Positions 11,897-23,651 of a stretch of DNA of 64,000 bases are shown one piece after another; positions within the stretch are counted from its first letter, which is position 1, and every line of letters begins with the position of its first letter. The stretch comes from Linanthus parryae (taxonomy: Eukaryota; Streptophyta; Magnoliopsida; Ericales; Polemoniaceae), in NCBI GenBank assembly GCA_023055425.1, contig JALGPY010000009.1:33151275-33215274 (forward strand). Reading direction: 5' to 3'. Under the pieces are notes generated by a model, which worked only from the letters and a program-made list of their open reading frames with translations, made no database searches and was not told where the DNA came from. The position numbers and the translations under genes were made by a program.

Positions 11897-12648
11897 TGTA
11901 GACACACAAAAATTACGCCTAATTAAATAGTTCCACGTGTCTATTATTTCTTAAACAAATTGGCGGGATCAAATTGTAATTGTCGTCGAATTAATGTCTC
12001 TAAGCATTAATTAATAGAGGAATAAAATGTAAACGAGACCAAACCTTATTTACAATTAAGGACTGCTTATGGCGACGCCACGTCACTGCATGACACGGCG
12101 ACGCGTCCGCAAGTAAGGCCAATTAAATGGTGTCACTTGTTCAAGTGATGCAATTATCATGACTAGAAAGCCCGACCAATCATGTTGCGCCACTTGTCAA
12201 ATTGATGCAGAAAATAAATAAATAAATAATAATATTTATTTTCTACCTTGGTCAACATGTCGGCCCATTCCCATATAAAGGAGCCATCCCTAGTCATAAA
12301 AATACACACATATTCGATCTTGCAAGAAGGAGAGAGCTCTGAAGATCAAGCTGCTAAAGCCCTCAAGAGTTCATACATCCAACATCAAGATCGTCGTCCG
12401 GTTTTCTTCGCGTTCTTCAAGACCTTCAACGCGTTCTTCCCCGAAATCAAAGAACGCCTACCCGTTTGATCAGAGATCAAGTTGCGAACTCCTTGTTCGA
12501 CGTTCAAGGAGAAGAATCAAAGGATTTGTAATTTATGTTTAAAAATTCGTTACAGAGATTGTAATCCGCTACATTCAAATCATCAATAAAATATGTGTTA
12601 CTCCGAATTTATCGCTTTTGTTTCAAATCGCATAAATTTGTGTATACA
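11897..12648 (+). repeat. 5' LTR of the Tat-like Gypsy element
   Basis: It begins TGTAGACACAC and ends TGTATACA. It contains a TATA box (CATATAAAG, 12272-12280) followed by a transcribed-looking region and an AATAAAATA signal near 12585. Compared with the 3' LTR it has about 28 extra bases near 12048-12075, a shorter AAAT run and a deletion near 12395. Confidence 0.92.
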
Positions 12649-12671
12649 AATTTTGGCACGCCCAGAGGGAC
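12649..12671 (+). other. Primer-binding site region of the Tat-like element
   Basis: TTTTGGCACGCCCAGAGGGA follows the LTR end after a short AT spacer. TGGCACGCCCAGnGGGAC is, as I recall, the primer-site type of Ogre/Tat elements; I am not certain of the tRNA. Confidence 0.6.
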
Positions 12672-12724
12672 TTCTCTGCCTCTCATCTCTTCTCCTCAAA
12701 TCCATTCATCCTTCAAGTATTGTG

Positions 12725-15700
12725 ATGGCTCCCAAGAAAGATTCTCAAGATCCACCACTCAAGATTGGAGGACATAAACCTTCTACCAATGTGGCTGAGT
12801 CAGGCCTCAAAGACATTGGTCCCATCACTCAAAGCAGGTCTAAGGCATTAAGTGATGTGATCCTTTCAACAACATTCCCAAGGGTCTCTCCTCTCTTTGG
12901 CTCCCAACTGTCAAATTTTAATGATCCCTCTGAATCAACAGGGGGCAAAGACGATGCTTCGTCACAGAAGATTGACGTCGGTGCTCTCATAGACGATGCT
13001 ATAGAGAAGGTGAAGTCAGGACAAACAAAGTCTCAAGAATATTCTAATGGAAGAAATCCCATTGTAGAAGAAAGCGAAGAAAGTGAAGATAGCTCCGATG
13101 AAGCATCGTCCAGTAGTAATAAAGATCTTCCTTATGATGAGAGTGGCATGCCTGTCATGACAACCAACATTGTTGCCCTAGAAGAACAAGTAACTGAACT
13201 CACTAAAGAGTTTGAAGAACTGAAAAATATTGTGAGTGATCGTGACGTGCAACTCGCAAGACTAATGAACAAACTGGATAGTCGCGAGGAAGCGAGTCAA
13301 GTCTTCCAACATGCTCCTAGGCGTCAAGAGGAAGTCAAAGAGACTAACACTAGGAAAACGCCAAGACCTAGTGTGCAGTTGTCACCAGATGGTTCCATTC
13401 CTCTCGAACAGTTACAGGAGTTCATCCTCGATAAATGAATGGACGGACTGGGGCATCATTGATAGCCTCGAAGTCTTATGTTAAGCCTTATACTGAGCGA
13501 ATCGAGAAGCTGAGCATGCATGTTGGTTACAACCCTCCAAAGTTTTAATAGTTCACAGGCAAAGGGAACCCTAGGCAGCATGTAGCTCTCTTTATTGAGA
13601 CACGCAACAGTGTTGGGACTGATGACGATCTTCTCGTCAAGTAGTTCGTTAGGACTCTAAGAGATGATGCGTTCGAGTGGTACCGTCAACTCGAGCCAAG
13701 GTCAATTGACAGCTGGGAGCAAATGGAGAGCGAGTTCCTTAATAGATTCTACAGTACTCGTCGTACTGTTAGCATGATCGAGCTAACAAGAACTCGCCAA
13801 AATAAAGACGAGAAGGAAATAGACAACATAAATCTTTGGAGGAACCTAAGCCTCAACTGCAACGATAGGCTATCTAAAGGTTCGGCCATTGAGATGTGCA
13901 GCATTCAAGGCATGAATTGGGGTTTGCGATACATACTTCAAGGAATAAGGCCAACTTCCTTTGAGGAACTTGCTACTCATGCTCACGACATGGAACTTAG
14001 TATTGCGTCGAGCGGAAGCCAAGGACCACTTCCTTTCGAAGCTTGGAAGGGAAGAAACAAGCAAGACTATCGTAAAGCCGGGAAGTTCACTCTTAAATCA
14101 AAAAATAAGGAATCCATGGTCGTAAGAACTACACCTGTAATGTTGCCCAGCAAGACAAAGAAAAATAATACAGACCAAGTCAATTCTACAGTCGAAAAAC
14201 CACGATCAAGACCTACACTCAAAGAACTGCAAGCAAAAGTGTATCCATTTGCTGATGAAGAAGTTCCTGCAATGCTCGAACAGCTTGTGGAACAAAAGAT
14301 CCTTAAAAATTCGTAGTCTGACCGACCCGAAGAATCTGACAAGGTTAACGATCCTAAGTACTGCAAATACCATCTCTTCTTGGTCATCATACCACAAAGT
14401 GCTTCATACTGAAGGAAAAGATCGTGCAACTTGTTAAAGAAGGAAATGTCTTGCTAGAAACATGACCTATGTCTCAGTTGAACTCTTTGATTCCCAGGTA
14501 ACGGAGCCCTTTTTCTCACTGGGGTTTGGTTGTAACACAATAACCCTTAAGGAAAAGGATGGAGAAGAACACGAGTTAGACGCTTCACCAAAGCACCTTG
14601 AGAATGAAAGTTTTCAAGGTTACGATGACGCTTCCATCGAATTCACCGATGAAGATCTGCTTTTGGGCCTCACATCGCACAATCGATCTTTATATGTTAG
14701 CAGGTTGACTCGCGAACAAAAGGTGAATAGAATCCTGATTGATGGAGGCTCAGCGGTTAATATGCTACATCATACTACAATGAAAGAGTTAGGCATAACC
14801 GTTGATGAGTTGTCACATAGTCGCCTGATGATTCAAGCCTTCAATCAAGGAGGACAAAGGGTAGTCGGGGCAATATCTCTAAATTTAATCATTGATGATA
14901 TGACTTCGAGAGCATACTCCATGTTATTGAAGCAAATACCTCTTACAAGATGCTTCTTGGACGACCATGGATTCATCATAATGGTGTTGTACCGTCCACG
15001 CTCCATCAATGCCTGAAATACTTTAGAGATGGCATTGTGAAGAAAATCGTAGCTGATGAAAAGCCTTTCGTTGAAGCTGAGTCATATTTCGCCGAGGCAA
15101 AACTATACTCAGCACAGGTTATCCTTCGGGAACTCAAGCTCGTCACAACTTATAATTCACACCTCATAAGGAAGTTGGATCCTCTATCAGTGTCAAGATT
15201 TCCTAAAGACGAAAAGAAGGACACAAGTCAAAAGAATGGTGAAATGCTACTCCCTGAAACTAAAGACGAAAAGAAAGTAATTCCAGTCCTACGCTTCAAG
15301 TCTAGGAAGATCAAAGATCCGGCATTGAAGGATTTTAACTTACCACTTAAATGCGTGGACAAAGTCAAAGTTGATTCCTCCCTTGAAGGGTTTGTCAGAC
15401 CAAAAGAAGGAATGGAGGCTGAATATGGAGAATGGCCATCAAGGCGGACCGTAGAAGGTTTTGATCCGAATGCTTACAAGTTAATGGCAAAAGCTGGATT
15501 CAAACCGCATGAAGTCCCTTCTTCAGGAACATTTTCCGCTGAAATAACAGGAGAGAAAACGCTCAGGATTTCAAAACCAAAAGTCGTTGTCATTCCCCGA
15601 TCCGCTTAGGTTTGGGTTACACACCGTCCGCTCCAGCAAGAATCATCATTAAGAAAGTGGCTAACCACTATGTCACAGTAGCAGAAGAAGAAGGTGAGCG

Positions 15701-16582
15701 GCATGTTGGTAAAACGCATGTGTCCGTCTTTGATCGCCTTGGGAAGATAAAGTCACGTACATCAGTGTTCAATCGACTTGGAACACCACAGGTCCCCAAC
15801 ATCCATAATTATCCTCGTAAGGTTTTGCATGAAAGACTTGGAATACAAAAAATCATCCAAATGAAGCCTCGCCGAAAATACAAACATAACTTTTCTGCAT
15901 CTGCTAACGTCAAAGGTATAAAGAGTAAGGTCTCGTCCCTGATGAAGAGACGCACAGTTATTATAGTTGATGCTTCTTACGGATTAAAGGTTAAGAAACA
16001 AACTATCATAAACACTGACGCCACAACAAAGCCTAAGCAAATATCTTTCGACGAGGAAACCGTTGGCTCATCATTTCACATCACAATTGCGGAAGAAAAG
16101 ATGCAAGTTGAGGAAGATGTCGAAGAAGCTCCAACAAAACTTGAGGAAGGCGTGAAGTCTACGGTGGATGACCTTAAAGAATTTAACTTGGGCACAACGG
16201 AGGATCCTCGACCAACTTATGTAAGCGCTTACCTCACACCAGAAGAGGAGGAGGCTTATATTGATATTTTGAAAGAATTTAAGGACGTCTTTGCTTAGAG
16301 CTACAAGGAGATGCCTGGTATAGATCCAAGGGTCGATGTCCATCACCTAGCAGTCAAGCATGGCGCAAGGCCCGTAAACAAGCTCAAAAAAAAATTCGAC
16401 CTGAGCTAATCCCTCAACTAGAAGCGGAGGTCTACAAGTTGATTGAGGCGGGATTTGTTCGGGAAATCAAATACCCCACATGGATTTCAAGCATTGTCCC
16501 TACCAAGAAAAAGAATGGGCAAACTCGGGTTTGTGTTGACTTCCGTGATATTGACAGTGCGTGTCCTAAAGATGATTTCCCA
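12725..16582 (+). pseudogene. Tat-type gag, protease and truncated reverse transcriptase
   Basis: The start is the ATG at 12725 (MAPKKDSQDPP). After an acidic, coiled N-terminal part the frame stops at 13436-13438. The retrotransposon gag domain continues in shifted frames (FEWYRQLEP, LNRFYSTRRTVSMIELTR, LRYILQGI) to about 14060. A protease motif, LIDGGSAVNML, lies at about 14737-14770. RT begins near 16300 (DPRVDVHHLAVKHGARPVNK) and breaks off after VCVDFRDIDSACPKDDFP at about 16582, before its catalytic YXDD. Stops include adjacent TAA-TAG near 13546-13551 and a TAG near 13640, besides several frameshifts. Confidence 0.88.
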
Positions 16583-16773
16583 CAAGCCATAATACTTGCT
16601 AATTTAAATACACTTGGGCGAATGCATAAGGACGCGTCGCTCAGAAGCACAAATGCGCAGATCCAACATGATAAGATGGTTACTAAATTAGCCCATCTCT
16701 CTAGTCTTCAGGAGTAGCTAATTCTTCAAAAACAGTGTTTTCTCTGCTGAACGTTAACAAGAGCTTATGATGC
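16583..16773. other. Junction between broken RT and captured segment
   Basis: No homology is recognised here. This is where more than 2 kb of normal pol sequence is missing. Confidence 0.5.
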
Positions 16774-17605
16774 CTATCGGGTTATTGGTAATCTAGGTTC
16801 TTTGGTAGCCTTCTGATGGGATCGCTTAGGAGGTACTTTGTACCTCGATGGACCTCGAAACCAAAACTTCACCCAGGCTTGTATAATGACGGCAGGTTCG
16901 TTTAGAGTGCGACGAATGTGATGATACGCAACAAACAAAGACTTACAACTGGAAGGAAGCGGTTCACACCCGTCGCCAAGTAGTTCTGCTGTAGAAGGTA
17001 CGAGTTCATCATAAAATAACCCGTGAATTGGCATGCCACCAATATCAAATATCACAAAGCGAGATGGATAACTCACCCATGGGAAGATGAAGAGTATTTG
17101 TCGAAGGACACCAATATTCGCAAAACGCTTGAAAAACACGAGCATTCCGAACGTAGGTGAATAGAGAGGCATATACAGCATCACATATGCTTGCTTCCTT
17201 AAGGGCATGAGAATGTTGGCTAAGTATTAGCTCTAGCCATTCCCAATACCCATCTGTGAATGGGACTTCTCCATAGTCAGATGATGACTTACTCCACTTC
17301 ACGTAGCCATTGTTGATTTGCTCGATTAACAAGCAAGATAGACTGCTGCCATCAACGTGGAGCGAAGACTCCATAAAGAATGCGTCAATAAGGATGGGAT
17401 CGCATTTTTCTGGGAAAATTAATTCCGCTCGAAGTTTGGCATACCATTTCTTGGGATGAGGAGGTCCCGTAAGAGTGTAGTCAGTAGCAATGGTCCCAAC
17501 AGAAGGGTAGACGAGCAGAGTTGTCACTGTGCTATGTTCTTCACCTTCACGTGAAATTGTGAGGTTGGCGAGGCCGTCAAGCGAAGAATCCTTGAAAACC
17601 ACCAT
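16774..17605 (-). pseudogene. Plant mobile domain (PMD, aminotransferase-like) frame, antisense inside the Gypsy element
   Basis: From the ATG at 17603-17605 the frame reads to 17045. It continues in another frame from about 17049 to 16774, so one frameshift separates two otherwise continuous parts. Recognisable PMD stretches are PPHPKKWYAKLRAELIFPEK, VPFTDGYWEWLELIL, FCEYWCPSTNTLH, GELSISLCD, then IGGMPIHGLFYDELVPS and VKFWFRGPSRYKVPP. PMD proteins (MAIN/MAIL1 type) act in the nucleus in silencing and genome stability, and many PMD copies ride on transposons. Additional antisense frames have been reported for Tat-lineage elements. The two parts would form a frame of roughly 275 residues. An alternative reading is a frameshifted captured host gene. 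Confidence 0.82.
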
Positions 17606-17623
17606 GGTGAAGACACAGTGTGA

Positions 17624-17762
17624 AGTCGGTTTATTCCGGTGTTAACACGGCTCTAGCACAAGTTGAACGAGTATGGATTCGGTTCATTCCGGTATTAACA
17701 CGGCTCTAGCGCAAGTTGAACAAGTGTGGAGTCGGTTTATATTGGTATTAACACGGCTCTGG
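17624..17762. repeat. 53-bp tandem repeat, two full and one partial copy
   Basis: Units start at 17624, 17677 and 17730. The shared core is CGGTTTATTCCGGTNTTAACACGGCTCTAGCNCAAGTTGAAC with a few changes (shown here as a consensus, N variable). They lie just upstream of the antisense PMD start. A second short repeat (CGGACCGAGTCGTTGAACAC) occurs at about 17777 and 17826. Confidence 0.88.
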
Positions 17763-17845
17763 TAGAGAACATGTGTCGGACCGAGTCGTTGAACACTACG
17801 AACACCCTTGCGACGATGCAGGTGCCGGACCGAGTCGTTGAACAC

Positions 17846-18302
17846 TGTGCAAAACCCTTGTTGAAGAAGTACAAAGGAGGCAAATCACTGATCCAGCACT
17901 TTGATGGAGACCTGAAACATAAAAGCAAGGAAGAAGGTAAAAAAATATATATATATATATAGTCAAACAGGCCAGATAAATGAAAAGTCGGGTTAAAAAC
18001 AAGAAAAAAAAACGAGAGGTGAAGCAGTTGCAACATCAAGCAAGCTACATACTACAATAGGTAGTATCTACAATTTTGTCCTGTTGCAGTATCCAATCTA
18101 GTGTGCTAGATAGAAGTCACTGGCAAGTTACAGCCAGCAGGACTACTTTCCTCGACAAATAAATAATAATTCATGACAGGTTGTGAGTCCACTGCGACTA
18201 CTAGAAGAAACCATATGCAATGGCAAATTATTTTGCTAATTACAGGAGCTGGGCATGGAGGATTCTGATGGATTATGGTTCTAAAAACACATAAAAGAAA
18301 AT
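17846..18302. other. Spacer in the Gypsy element
   Basis: Contains a short (TA)n run near 17947-17960 and no supported gene. Confidence 0.4.
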
Positions 18303-18780
18303 TTAGAAGAAAAATCTGAGAATAAGAAAAGAGAAACTTACGTCAAGCAGTGGGCGCACACGTTTGTTATTCAAACTTGTTGTTGGGAATAATGTCGATG
18401 CTCCTCCGTCGTTTATATAAGGATGAAATCGCAATCCTAATACGACTTGGTAAAAGAAGTCCTGAGTAACATTGATCAGGCTATTGTCAGGATTTCTCAC
18501 TTGCACATGACAAAGCCTAACCAATCCTAATCTAGCTCGGTCAAGGACACCATTCGACAAGGACATGGATTTGGATTCCTCGTAAAACACGTGCCACAGA
18601 GTATATGAATCCTGGATGGACTTGGTTAAGGCTGAAAAAGGGTGTTTTTTTGTTAAACATGGCAATACCATGCTGCCAGACTTTAGTTTGGGGCTCCAAA
18701 CAAACAAAAGCTCCATAAGATTTTTGTGAAGTGTTACTTTTCATTGCCATGTCAGGCTCTGCACATCCAAAATCGTCCAA
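18303..18780 (-). other. Unidentified antisense frames in the Gypsy element
   Basis: Two overlapping minus-strand frames (18303-18716 and 18541-18780) could be one frame broken by a shift. The better one contains LWHVFYEESKSM, LGLVRLCHVQVRNPDNSLI and FFYQVVLGLRFHPYINDGG. I do not recognise the family. It lies upstream of the PMD frame on the same strand and could be a captured segment or part of the same additional gene. It may equally be chance. Confidence 0.3.
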
Positions 18781-18963
18781 TTAGAGAACAAACAAATGGA
18801 GTTCCCACTGTTTGAAGCTAACTGGTTAAAGGAAGAGAGGCATGTTGTATTTTAGTGTCTCTCTGGTTACTAGCAAGATCAAAACTCACAAGTTACTTTT
18901 CGAGACCCGTCTGCACCACCAACACGCTCAAGAGCCGGCAAACACGAGTCTCGAGGGAGCATT

Positions 18964-19262
18964 TGTAGACATGCATAAATTACGGTCAATTAAATAGTGC
19001 CACGTGTCTATTATTGCATAATCAAATTGGCGGGATGTAATTGCCGTCGAATTAATGACTCTACGCATTAATTAATAGAGCACTAAAATGTAAATGAGAC
19101 CAAACTGGCGACGCCACGTCACTGGATGACACGGCGACGCGTTAGCAAGTAAGGCCAGTCAAATGGTGCCACTTGTCAAAGTGATGCAGTTATCAAGACT
19201 AGCAAGCCCGACCACTCATGTTGCGCCACTTGTCAAATTGATGTAGAAAATAAATAAACAAA

Positions 19263-19322
<60 letters not shown>

Positions 19323-19766
19323 ATTTTTTTCTACCTTGGTCAATAAGTCGGCCCATGCCTATATAAAGGAGCCATCCCTAGGCATAAAAAAAACACACAT
19401 ATTCGATCGTGCAAGAAGGAGAGAACTCTGAAGATCAAGCTGCTAAAGCCCGGAAGAGTTCATACATCCAACATCAAGATCGCCGCCCGATTCGTCAAGA
19501 CATTCGAAGATCTTCAAGCAAGTTCTTCGCGTCTTCAAGACCTTTAGCGCGTTCTTCGCCGAAATCAAAGAATACCTACCCGTTCGATCAGAGATCAAGC
19601 TGCGAAGTCCTCGTTCGACGTTCAAGGAGAAGAATCGGAGGATTTGTAATTTCTGTTTAAAAATCCGTTACAGAGATTGTAATCCGCTACATTCAAATCA
19701 TCAATAAAATATTTGTTACTCCGAATTTATCGCTTTTGTTTTTAATCGCACAAATTTGTGTATACC
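18964..19766 (+). repeat. 3' LTR of the Tat-like Gypsy element
   Basis: It begins TGTAGACATGC after a purine-rich CGAGGGAGCATT and ends TATACC (last base changed from the 5' copy's A), followed by the GTGTC duplication. The TATA box is kept at 19360-19368. It differs from the 5' LTR by an expanded AAAT run and several indels. Confidence 0.92.
19247..19322. repeat. (AAAT)n microsatellite in the 3' LTR
   Basis: About 18 AAAT units, against about four at the same place in the 5' LTR (12211-12232). The expansion therefore happened after insertion. Confidence 0.95.
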
Positions 19767-19771
19767 GTGTC

Positions 19772-21113
19772 GTCTTCCTTTCAGTGCCACCTATGTCCTT
19801 TCTACTGTATTGTGCAGGTTACCGTCAGTTGTCGCTATGTGCTATCGTGCTCCTTTTCATTTGTTTTCCGATCAGTTGGTTCTTGCATATGTCGGTCTTG
19901 AACCTCATCCTTGATGTTGAAGAAGGCTCTTAAGTTCGGGACTTTCCGATCAGCTTTGGCATCCTCTTCGGAGACAAAAGGGCATTGGACAACGATGCGG
20001 CCGACTCTGTCATACCGGTACCAATAGTCGGCAAGTCACTCATAGTGGAAAAATTTATCCATTTTCTTCTTGTCCCTGGCTTGAGAAAGAAACCTCAGAT
20101 GTAGAGGTTCTTCATTATTGATTAAGAATTTAATTTTTTGTAGATAGGGCTTCTGAAACATCTCCCCCTCAAAACCTTCGTCTAGATCAATAAATTCTCC
20201 CACCTCTGCACTGATCCTTTCGGCATTGTGCCTTGGAATTTTTCTTTTGAGGGAAGCGATGCTTAGAGAGCTGGAATTAAAGTTGTACACAAAGCCGGTA
20301 TTTTTCACCGGTAAAATCAGGACCGGAGCCTGAGGAAATTGGATTAAACCCTATGGGCTGGTTCGTTGAAAACTATTAGTCTTTGTGAGGTTCTTTATGT
20401 TGCAAAAATAAAGTCTAGGCTCACAACCCTTGAAGGAGCTCAAAAAAGTTTGGGCTGAACCCATCCTTGCCATTCAAAGCCCGCTGCCTCAATCCAAAAG
20501 CAAATATATGGCCTAGCTTAAACAAAAAATAGCTTGTTCCTACACTGGAATATGTGCAAAAGAAAATTATTGTCTTATGGTTTATACTTTTTTTTTTTCT
20601 GTCAAGAAAATATTAAATTAGGCACGAGCTGGAGTTTATGTCAAGTTTGACAGTTCATTTTTTTTAAAAAAAAAAACTTTTTAGATGCACTAGATAAAAG
20701 CATGTGTATTGTACGTGGTATTTAATCTTAATACTTTTGATGGACCTTTAATAGACATATACAACGATATATACATACCATAAATTATCATGATGTCATA
20801 CTGCTACAATCTTTCAAAAGTACGGTAAATCACTCAACATTTGATTGAATATAATCTCAAAACTCTCGACACATTTAGGAATGGTAATTAGTAACACAGT
20901 CGGGTTAATAAATGATTCTTCTCGTAAGCAATGCAAAAGTTATATCGTTGGACAAAAAGAAATGCAAAAGTTATATAGACCACCTAAATTGTGTAAAATA
21001 TCAAATGTGAACACTTGGCTTCAATGTACATTTTGTTTCTACAAACGTGCATGAACAAGCAAACACAAAAATCACATCATATTGAAATTTATTGTTCGAC
21101 ACTAAATTACGAC
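19772..21113. other. Intergenic DNA, no supported gene
   Basis: AT-rich with poly-A/T runs. A minus-strand frame at 20036-20308 (contains MFQKPYLQKIKFLINNEEPL) has no family I recognise. It could be a fragment of a captured gene or chance. Confidence 0.4.
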
Positions 21114-21913
21114 CAGTGGCGGATCCAGAAATCTTGGTGAGGTAGGACTTATTTACTAGAGACTGATGTAGGGAGATGATTCTTACAAAGCAAAAAATGA
21201 TGCATACAAAGACACTAACTAATTTTACATGTAAACTATTTTTATTTTTATTTTGACTCGAACTAATTTCTATTTTACATGTAAATTTAGTTAGTGGTTT
21301 TGTAAGAATCACTTTTTGCTTTGTAAAAGTCAACGCCCAAATAAGAATTGAATGATTTACATTCGTAGAATTCCGTTTTAAGCAGATGCATATGAGTATT
21401 GTTGCTACTTAATTGAAGTGAAAATGATAGAAATAAGTACAGCGCAAAAAATTAATTATTCTTACTTTTTAAGAGAATACACGAGTTATTTTGCATTCTA
21501 TATATTATATAAAATGAACATAAATTTTCAAGAGTATGTAATCAGTACAAATTTTAAAGAGTAATATTTTTAATAAAATACTACTTTGTTTAGAAAAGCG
21601 AGTGAATAATGCAAGTCAACAACTAAAACTATAACATTTTCTTAAAATCCAAAGTGATTGGAAATTCAAAAGAACGTGAGTTCATTGCAATATTAAATAC
21701 AGAAAATGATGAGCTAATGTGTGTGAAAGCAAAAATAAATATTTTACCACCAGGTCAATATGCCATCTTTTAAAAATGATAGAGCAATTTACAATACTAC
21801 TCCTTGTTAGTGTAATTGGAAAGAATTATAAATACATACACACACGCATACTAATCGCGAAAATTTCAGCTTGGTCGATAGCCCCACCTGGGCATGAGCT
21901 AGCTCTGCCCCTG
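21114..21913. mobile_element. hAT-like non-autonomous transposon, about 800 bp
   Basis: It starts CAGTGGCGGATCCAG and ends CTAGCTCTGCCCCTG, giving degenerate terminal inverted repeats of CAGTGGCGGA type. Flanks are ATTACGAC (21106-21113) and ATTACTAC (21914-21921), a 7-of-8 match to an 8-bp duplication, as expected for hAT. There is no transposase. It contains a partial inverted repeat at 21178-21326. Confidence 0.72.
21178..21326. repeat. Imperfect inverted repeat inside the hAT-like element
   Basis: The left arm has GATTCTTACAAAGCAAAAAA, CACTAACTAA and TTTACATGTAAA; the right arm has their reverse complements in order (TTTACATGTAAA, TTAGTTAGTG, then TTGTAAGAATC and TTTTTGCTTTGTAA). This may be a separate foldback MITE nested in the hAT-like copy. 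Confidence 0.65.
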
Positions 21914-21921
21914 ATTACTAC

Positions 21922-23426
21922 TACACTCTACACTCAGCATTTGGTAGAATACGATATAGTGCCAAAATGACACAACTCTATTGGTGCCAAACATCTACTA
22001 TAATTAAAGTCATTCTCCAATAGCTGCACAAAGAATTCTAAACTCGCATCTACAGCTGCTGGCTGTAGATTGACAACTTGTTCGGCAAATGCGGCCAATT
22101 AATCCCTTGAAAGTAGCGTCCTAGATGTGCCTTAAATTTACAAATTTACTTCTCCACGTTGTTCTGGCGTAACAGGTTTTAGTTTGATTTCCAGATTGAC
22201 TGCTTGCTCATGTTGTAATGACTCCTCTATGTACTATTTTTCCTTGTTATCAATGAAGTTATGAACTTTGATGAAAAACAAAAGCTGCTGGACGAACTCT
22301 TTAGACACAATCAGTATTGGTTGGCACTTGTACTCGATCAAATGGTGGAGTCCCTTGAGCAGCACAACTTTCTAGGATCAATCTTGGGTCCTTGCATGGT
22401 AAAAGAAAGTTGGTTAGGATTGCACCTTCAACCACAGTGGCGTCGGAAAATTAAAACAGTCATGACAAAAAAGATTTATGTCATTTTTTAAATTACTTGT
22501 GAAAAAGATACGGGTGGGAATGAGGGGTACACTTTTCTTATATATTTTCGTCCATATGGATGGACAGTTAACTAAAGATGCCACCGTTGCATCAAATGAA
22601 AAGTATTAGTACAATGGTTGTAATTGAAACTGTTGGTACCAAATTCACTCAAAATTCAAACTATGGGTACCACCGATGCAATTTCACGCCAAATATGAAA
22701 TTAGAAGTTTCCCCGAAATCTACAGCTTTGTAGCGAGGCACTCACAGTATGAAGCACCCAAATTATAAAGCAAACCCTATATCATGCCAGATTTCACAAT
22801 TCACTGAACCATGTAGCAGGGAAACACAGCTTTTCTTAATTTATGCAAAATTATGGTATAGACATTGAACATTGTTCACTTCTCATCACACCCACCATTA
22901 ACAAAAGATGATACTCATCTAAGCAAAACACAATTAGTTTTCTGTCACATGAGTCTAATGATCACTGCTTTAACCAGATCTCCAAAAGTAGTAAGAGTAC
23001 AGTGACTCCTAAAGCTAACTTTTAACATAAATAATAACTCTGGCCTTTCTTTTTCTTTCTAAAACAATAGAAAGCTAATAATCGTCGGTGTTATTCGATA
23101 AGTTCCTAATCACGCAAGCACCTTCCCTTAAGAAGAGAGCTTAACTTCAATCATACACATCTTCTTCCTATTAGTCTATGTTATTGGTCCCCTCCAAGTG
23201 CATGCTTGGTTATAATGCTGCTGCTCTGTTTCAAGAATCTTAACGAATAAACTAAGAGCATCAGCTTTAGAAACGAAAAAGATCAAAAAAGCAAAGAAAG
23301 AACAGAAAAAGGTATATTAGACAGCATAGAAGAACCGTTATAGTATTAATAAGCGGTTTAACAGAATAAGCAACCCGAGCATGCCAAGATAAATGTCTTT
23401 ATGTTATTCGAAGCCAGAAGATAGAC
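21922..23426. other. Intergenic DNA, no supported gene
   Basis: 22150-22265 resembles a plant LINE 3' end (pyrimidine-rich, 'ttgtaatgactcctctatgt' followed by 'ccttgttatcaatgaagtt'), but I see no RNase H coding upstream. Nothing else is recognised. Confidence 0.35.
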
Positions 23427-23434
23427 CTCGCGGG

Positions 23435-23651
23435 CAGTGGCGGAGCCAGGATTTCACTAGTGGGGTGGCACAAAAGTGCATGCCAGGATTGTTAGGGTAC
23501 ACTTGTGCCAAATTAATTTTTTTAGGGTGCACTTATGCCATTTAATTAAGGGAAAATTAAAAATACACTAAAAATAGGGGGTGTCCTAGTAGTAAACGAA
23601 AAGTTTGGGGGTGCACTTGCACCCCCGTGCCACCATGTGCCTCCGCCCCTG
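23435..23651. mobile_element. hAT-like MITE, 217 bp
   Basis: It begins CAGTGGCGGAGCCAGGATTT and ends GTGCCTCCGCCCCTG. It is flanked by identical CTCGCGGG (23427-23434 and 23652-23659), a perfect 8-bp target duplication. It has no coding capacity. The terminal sequence is shared with the 800-bp element at 21114, so both may be moved by the same transposase family. Confidence 0.88.

Larger units (their letters stand above)
11897..19766 (+). mobile_element. Ty3/Gypsy (Tat/Ogre-like) element with both LTRs, pol largely lost
   Basis: LTRs at 11897-12648 and 18964-19766 are flanked by identical GTGTC (11892-11896 and 19767-19771), the 5-bp duplication expected for LTR elements. The interior has Tat-type gag, protease and only the first part of RT (to about 16582); the rest of RT, RNase H and integrase are missing. 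Between the broken pol and the 3' LTR lie an antisense plant-mobile-domain frame (16774-17605), a tandem repeat and an unknown antisense frame. LTR divergence, including several indels of about 28-35 bp, suggests an old insertion. Confidence 0.93.

Noticed and set aside
20036..20308. 90-codon minus-strand frame with charged, protein-like composition
   Set aside because: I recognise no family and see no exon neighbours, so I did not call it a gene.
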